From Bryoerythrophyllum caledonicum (lineage: Eukaryota > Streptophyta > Bryopsida > Pottiales > Pottiaceae): 64,000 nucleotides of DNA. Below, piece after piece: positions 60,903 through 64,000 of the stretch. The stretch spans positions 620,001-684,000 of the forward strand of contig OZ020525.1 of the NCBI GenBank assembly GCA_963971425.1. The letters are read 5' to 3'. Each line of letters opens with the position of its first letter. Position 1 is the first letter of the stretch. Both the position numbers and the translations under genes were made by a program. The notes under the pieces were generated by a model. The model was not told where the DNA came from, did not search any database, and saw nothing but the letters and a program-made list of their open reading frames with translations.

Positions 60903-62120
60903 TGTTTAAGGCTTAAAGAGAGAAGTTCATCATCCAAATATTTGGTTTACAATTAATGATTTATCTTGCTTAGATGGTTTCACATGAATTTGTTATCTTC
61001 CATTAATCTCTAAGATTTCTTGACTATTTTTCACCATAAACACTTCAAAACTGCCCATCTTAATTTAAAGAATAAAAAAGAAAAATAAAGTCATTGTTTT
61101 CTTCTCCTGGCTATAGTCTCAATAAAACCACATGCTCTTTGAGCATAACCTTTGTGCATGCTAATCGAAAGATTATAGAGTTTGAAGTGATTTCTTCCCC
61201 TAATTCCTTGCATTTAAAGAATCAATAGACTTTAACTTGGTGTTGAATTTTTGCATTACAAAAGTTGTTGAATTTTTGCATTACAAAAGTTGAATTTTTG
61301 CACTACAAAAGTTACAGATTTAATACCATTACGATATTTGTAATGTTAGGTTCTTCCACACCATTTTTTAGAGTGTTAGAGAAGTGAAGTATATTCAAAA
61401 ATGTAAAGTAATGAAGAGAGGTTAAAACAATCACCATACCACATTTTGATTTTGAGTGAATTCATTCTTGTGTCAATTGAAAAAGCACATCATCAAAACT
61501 AAGCTCCATGCTTCTTTGTGACGCAAAAAAAAAACAAGAAGTAAAAGTAAAATAAATGAAGACCTTTACACTAAACATCGCATTTAGTGTAGCGCCCAGT
61601 AAATGACTTGTAAATGCTATAAGTTTTTACTCTTGATGCCAATTTTTACCAAGAGCACAACTCTCTACAGTATTCAAATAAGAGGATCATCATAAACATA
61701 GTTGGTAAAAATATTCACTTAAAGTAAAAACTTATAGCATTTACAAGTCATTTACTAGGCACTACACTAAATGCGATGTTTAGTGTAGTTTTAAGGAAGA
61801 AATGAGATTTGTTATATACACTATGCTGAAAAAAGGTGAGAAAACTGCCTAGTTTTGGAATGGAAGTTTCACATCATGGAGATTTTTTTTATTTTTTATT
61901 TTTTCGACAGTCTCAAGTAAATTGATGTCATTTACCTGTATTAAAAATCCCATATTTAATTAAGGGTTAATGCTAAAGTTTTTGAAGTTGCCTGAAGTAT
62001 CTACATTCACTGATTTTTTAAAGAAGACATTACTATTTTTCTTTAGGACTCTAGGTCCGTTTCTTTAGGACTCTAGGTCCGATGAGTTTAGGACTCTAGG
62101 TCCGACGAGAGTAAAACTTA
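60903..62120 (+). repeat. Diverged dispersed repeat, forward orientation
   Basis: 61150-61420 aligns with 6858-7070 (GAAAGATTATAG, TTGGTGT...TTTTTGC, CACACCATTTTTTAGAG, GTATATTCAAAA). 61965-62010 aligns with about 7400-7430 (AAAGTTTTTGAAGTTGCCTGAAG). It has a local triplication of TTGAATTTTTGCA(T/C)TACAAAAG at 61250-61312 and three copies of TTAGGACTCTAGGTCC at 62042-62093. A 221-bp inverted-repeat element interrupts it. Confidence 0.65.
61567..61787. mobile_element. MITE-like element with 65-bp terminal inverted repeats
   Basis: Left arm 61567-61631 and right arm 61723-61787 are near-perfect reverse complements, with two mismatches seen. Each begins TACACTAAACATCGCATTTA at its outer end. 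The interior is 91 bp and has no coding capacity. The element sits inside an older dispersed repeat, so it is a later insertion. The target-site duplication is unresolved. Confidence 0.75.
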
Positions 62121-62718
62121 TATTCCCATTTAGCTCTTTATCTTCTTGCATCTATGTAAAAAGTTTCAAGAAATGGATATATAATTTAAAAAAATGCAAC
62201 ATGCCCAAAATTTTCTTTGGGGGTTAAGGTCCCAAAAGGACTGCAGAGTATCAAAGTATTTGGGTTATGGTAGTGTAAGGAAATTCCTCACTTCAAACTC
62301 TAAACTCCATATTCTCAAAACCCGTACACTCTCTAAACGCATATACCCAATCAAATTTCAATTCACCAACTCATGGCTTCCGTTGATACTGTTATTAATT
62401 CCAAAAATGATAACAATATTAGGTTTAGAGGAAGCAAGGAGACAAGATAGAGGTTAAGTCGACACATGTATTCTGCCATGGTTGAGGCGAAGGTATGGTC
62501 CTAGCAATCTCTAAGAATGTTACAAAGTGCAGAAAATAAATTAGAAAACTTTTGCACACTTGGATAAATCACATTAAAACAATTTGAAATGACCTCTCTC
62601 AGCAACTCTTAGCCCTCTGCTTATGCTCCAGTAAGAAGCTTCTTCTGCCAACCGACTCAGGATACAGGTCTTGAAGCTGCCAATCAATCTTCATAGTAAC
62701 CAATCTGATTCGACTATA
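62121..62718. other. Intergenic DNA / 3' flank of the SET gene
   Basis: AT-rich. The short open frame at 62194-62457 has no recognisable product. The part next to 62719 is probably the 3' UTR of the minus-strand gene. Confidence 0.4.
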
Positions 62719-64000
62719 TTAATAAAGCCTACCACGGCAATTTGGAGCCCCACAATGACAGGGGCAACCCTTTCCAGGGAGCAATTTATACCTATAGTCG
62801 TATGCAAGCTCCTCTCCAATTGCAATCTAAACATGAAAACAGAATGATGGTTCAGAACTTGACTAATGTCACATTGGCAAACCAACAACCGCTGATAAAT
62901 TCTTGAAACGTACCATCGTTCAAAAGACACTCTAGAGCAGGGCACACTAATGAGTAGATAAGGACACAATTGTGTGCTCCTAGTAACAATCTCAAGTTGA
63001 ATCTAAATATGAACAAGTGCTGCAACAGTTCCCATGCATAATCAGCAAGTGAGTTGAAAGCCTTACATCACGTTTCGCAAAAAAGCCTATGTGGGCTAAC
63101 TGGCAGTCCATACTTTCAACGAGCACCTCGTAGTTCATCAGATTTGGATCACAGCTGCAATTTACAATACCGCAATCAGAGGCCACTCACAACTGGAAAA
63201 AGAATGATTACAACTGCAATTCCTGACATTGCTTGACGTAAAACTAGAACCTTTCAATGTCAATGGTGACACTCACCTATGATTGATAAATCGAGCAACA
63301 TTTCCATATCTGGTTGCATCAATTACAAAAGGCCTTGAACTAGATCTTGGACGATTAACATCCAGGTGTGCATCAATGTCGTACAAATAGCTGCAGCCCA
63401 CTTGATCATATCTGGTACAAAAATTCGTCAGTACCTCCACAAATCCCCTTGCTATAAACTTCCGCCCAAACACACACGGATTGTTCATTGAGCACAAGTA
63501 ATGTCTACTGTACAAACGAGCCTCTTAGAAATTGTAAACACTAGACGAAAAAAACCAGAGGCAAACAGGAGAAAACACGAACAAAAAAAAGAGTATGAAG
63601 TCGTTTAAACCCGTAGAACCTGTTAAAAAAACATTGTAAAGGTATCACTTTGAGGTGTTTGGAAATAATTAGAGATACCGGTAAGTATTTCGAAGGAGTT
63701 GATCGACAAATACCTCTTCCCTCTTTCGTTTGCTTCCGAGTCGTTCAGAATCTCTCCTATATACTCGCACACAAAAGTTCCCCGTGAAATGGCTTCGGCT
63801 GCTCGCACACCCCATCCCTGCATGATCAACCCATGAAGATGATGCACTTCAATCCTCCATAGACCAGCCTTGCTTCATGAAATGACTCGCATGTCACCTA
63901 ATTACCAAATCTACAATTACTAGAGTTGAACACATTAAAACATTTAAAACACATAAAAATAATGGTTAGAGAAGCTTCACCTTGTGCCGGCTTTTAAAGA
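62719..64000 (-). CDS. SUVR5-like SET-domain histone lysine methyltransferase (3' exons, partial)
   Basis: Nuclear histone H3K9 methyltransferase of the plant SU(VAR)3-9 group. Exons on the minus strand: 63817-63714 (possibly extending upstream), 63413-63277, 63154-63067 and 62826-62719, with GT-AG borders and matching phase. They spell the SET core: [78 protein letters not shown]. The cysteine-rich post-[19 protein letters not shown] and the stop at 62721-62719 follow. RFINHSCDPN and the ELAYDY tyrosine are the usual cofactor-binding and catalytic elements. Similarity is closest to SUVR5 from memory. The pre-SET region and zinc fingers would lie beyond 64000. The border of the 63714-63817 exon is uncertain, because the frame stays open through a candidate acceptor at 63818-63820. 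Confidence 0.85.

Overview
The window is nuclear DNA from a land plant. Two host genes show this: a 15-exon plant AP180/CALM-type clathrin assembly gene and the 3' exons of a SUVR5-like SET-domain histone methyltransferase. Both have ordinary GT-AG introns. The species cannot be named. The LINE and transposase families look more like those of non-seed plants or algae than of flowering plants, which is an impression, not proof. Nothing bacterial or organellar was recognised.

Layout. 1-900: AT-rich repeat-like sequence, then a GC-rich promoter-side block. 918-6710 and 10688-16489: two near-identical inverted arms, each carrying the whole ANTH-domain gene; the left copy is intact, the right copy has at least two 1-nt frameshifts. 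Between them lie two direct copies of a 1.66-kb non-coding segment that abut a run of exactly 200 Ns on either side, the signature of two overlapping contigs that were never merged. 16490-19000: non-coding DNA with a fold-back repeat pair, a dispersed-repeat fragment and a possible tRNA-derived SINE. 19050-22400 (minus): a decayed MULE-like transposase with SWIM motif. 23300-24550: weak exon-like pieces. 24634-26845: a degenerate minisatellite. 26992-30900: a decayed multi-exon gene whose C-terminal part resembles an N4/N6 amino-methyltransferase. 30950-32110: an AT-rich block crowded with CTTAAG.

32156-45240 and 48193-60864 hold two same-strand copies of a very large non-LTR retrotransposon (about 12.7-13 kb). 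Each has a long 5' leader with splice-like introns, ORF1 (possible RRM-like fold plus coiled coil), a (CAA)n tract, and an ORF2 whose order is 2A-like motif, APE endonuclease, reverse transcriptase, PCIF1-like domain lacking its catalytic motif, RNase H, CCHC finger, restriction-like endonuclease. Two different endonucleases in one polyprotein is the hallmark of the Dualen/RandI group first known from Chlamydomonas. Copy 1 is nearly intact; copy 2 is broken by stops, frameshifts, a 54-codon deletion and loss of its 3' UTR. This is the most interesting content of the window.

60900-62120 holds another diverged member of the dispersed repeat family with a 221-bp terminal-inverted-repeat element inside it. 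The window ends in the SUVR5-like gene (minus strand), whose 5' part lies beyond base 64000.
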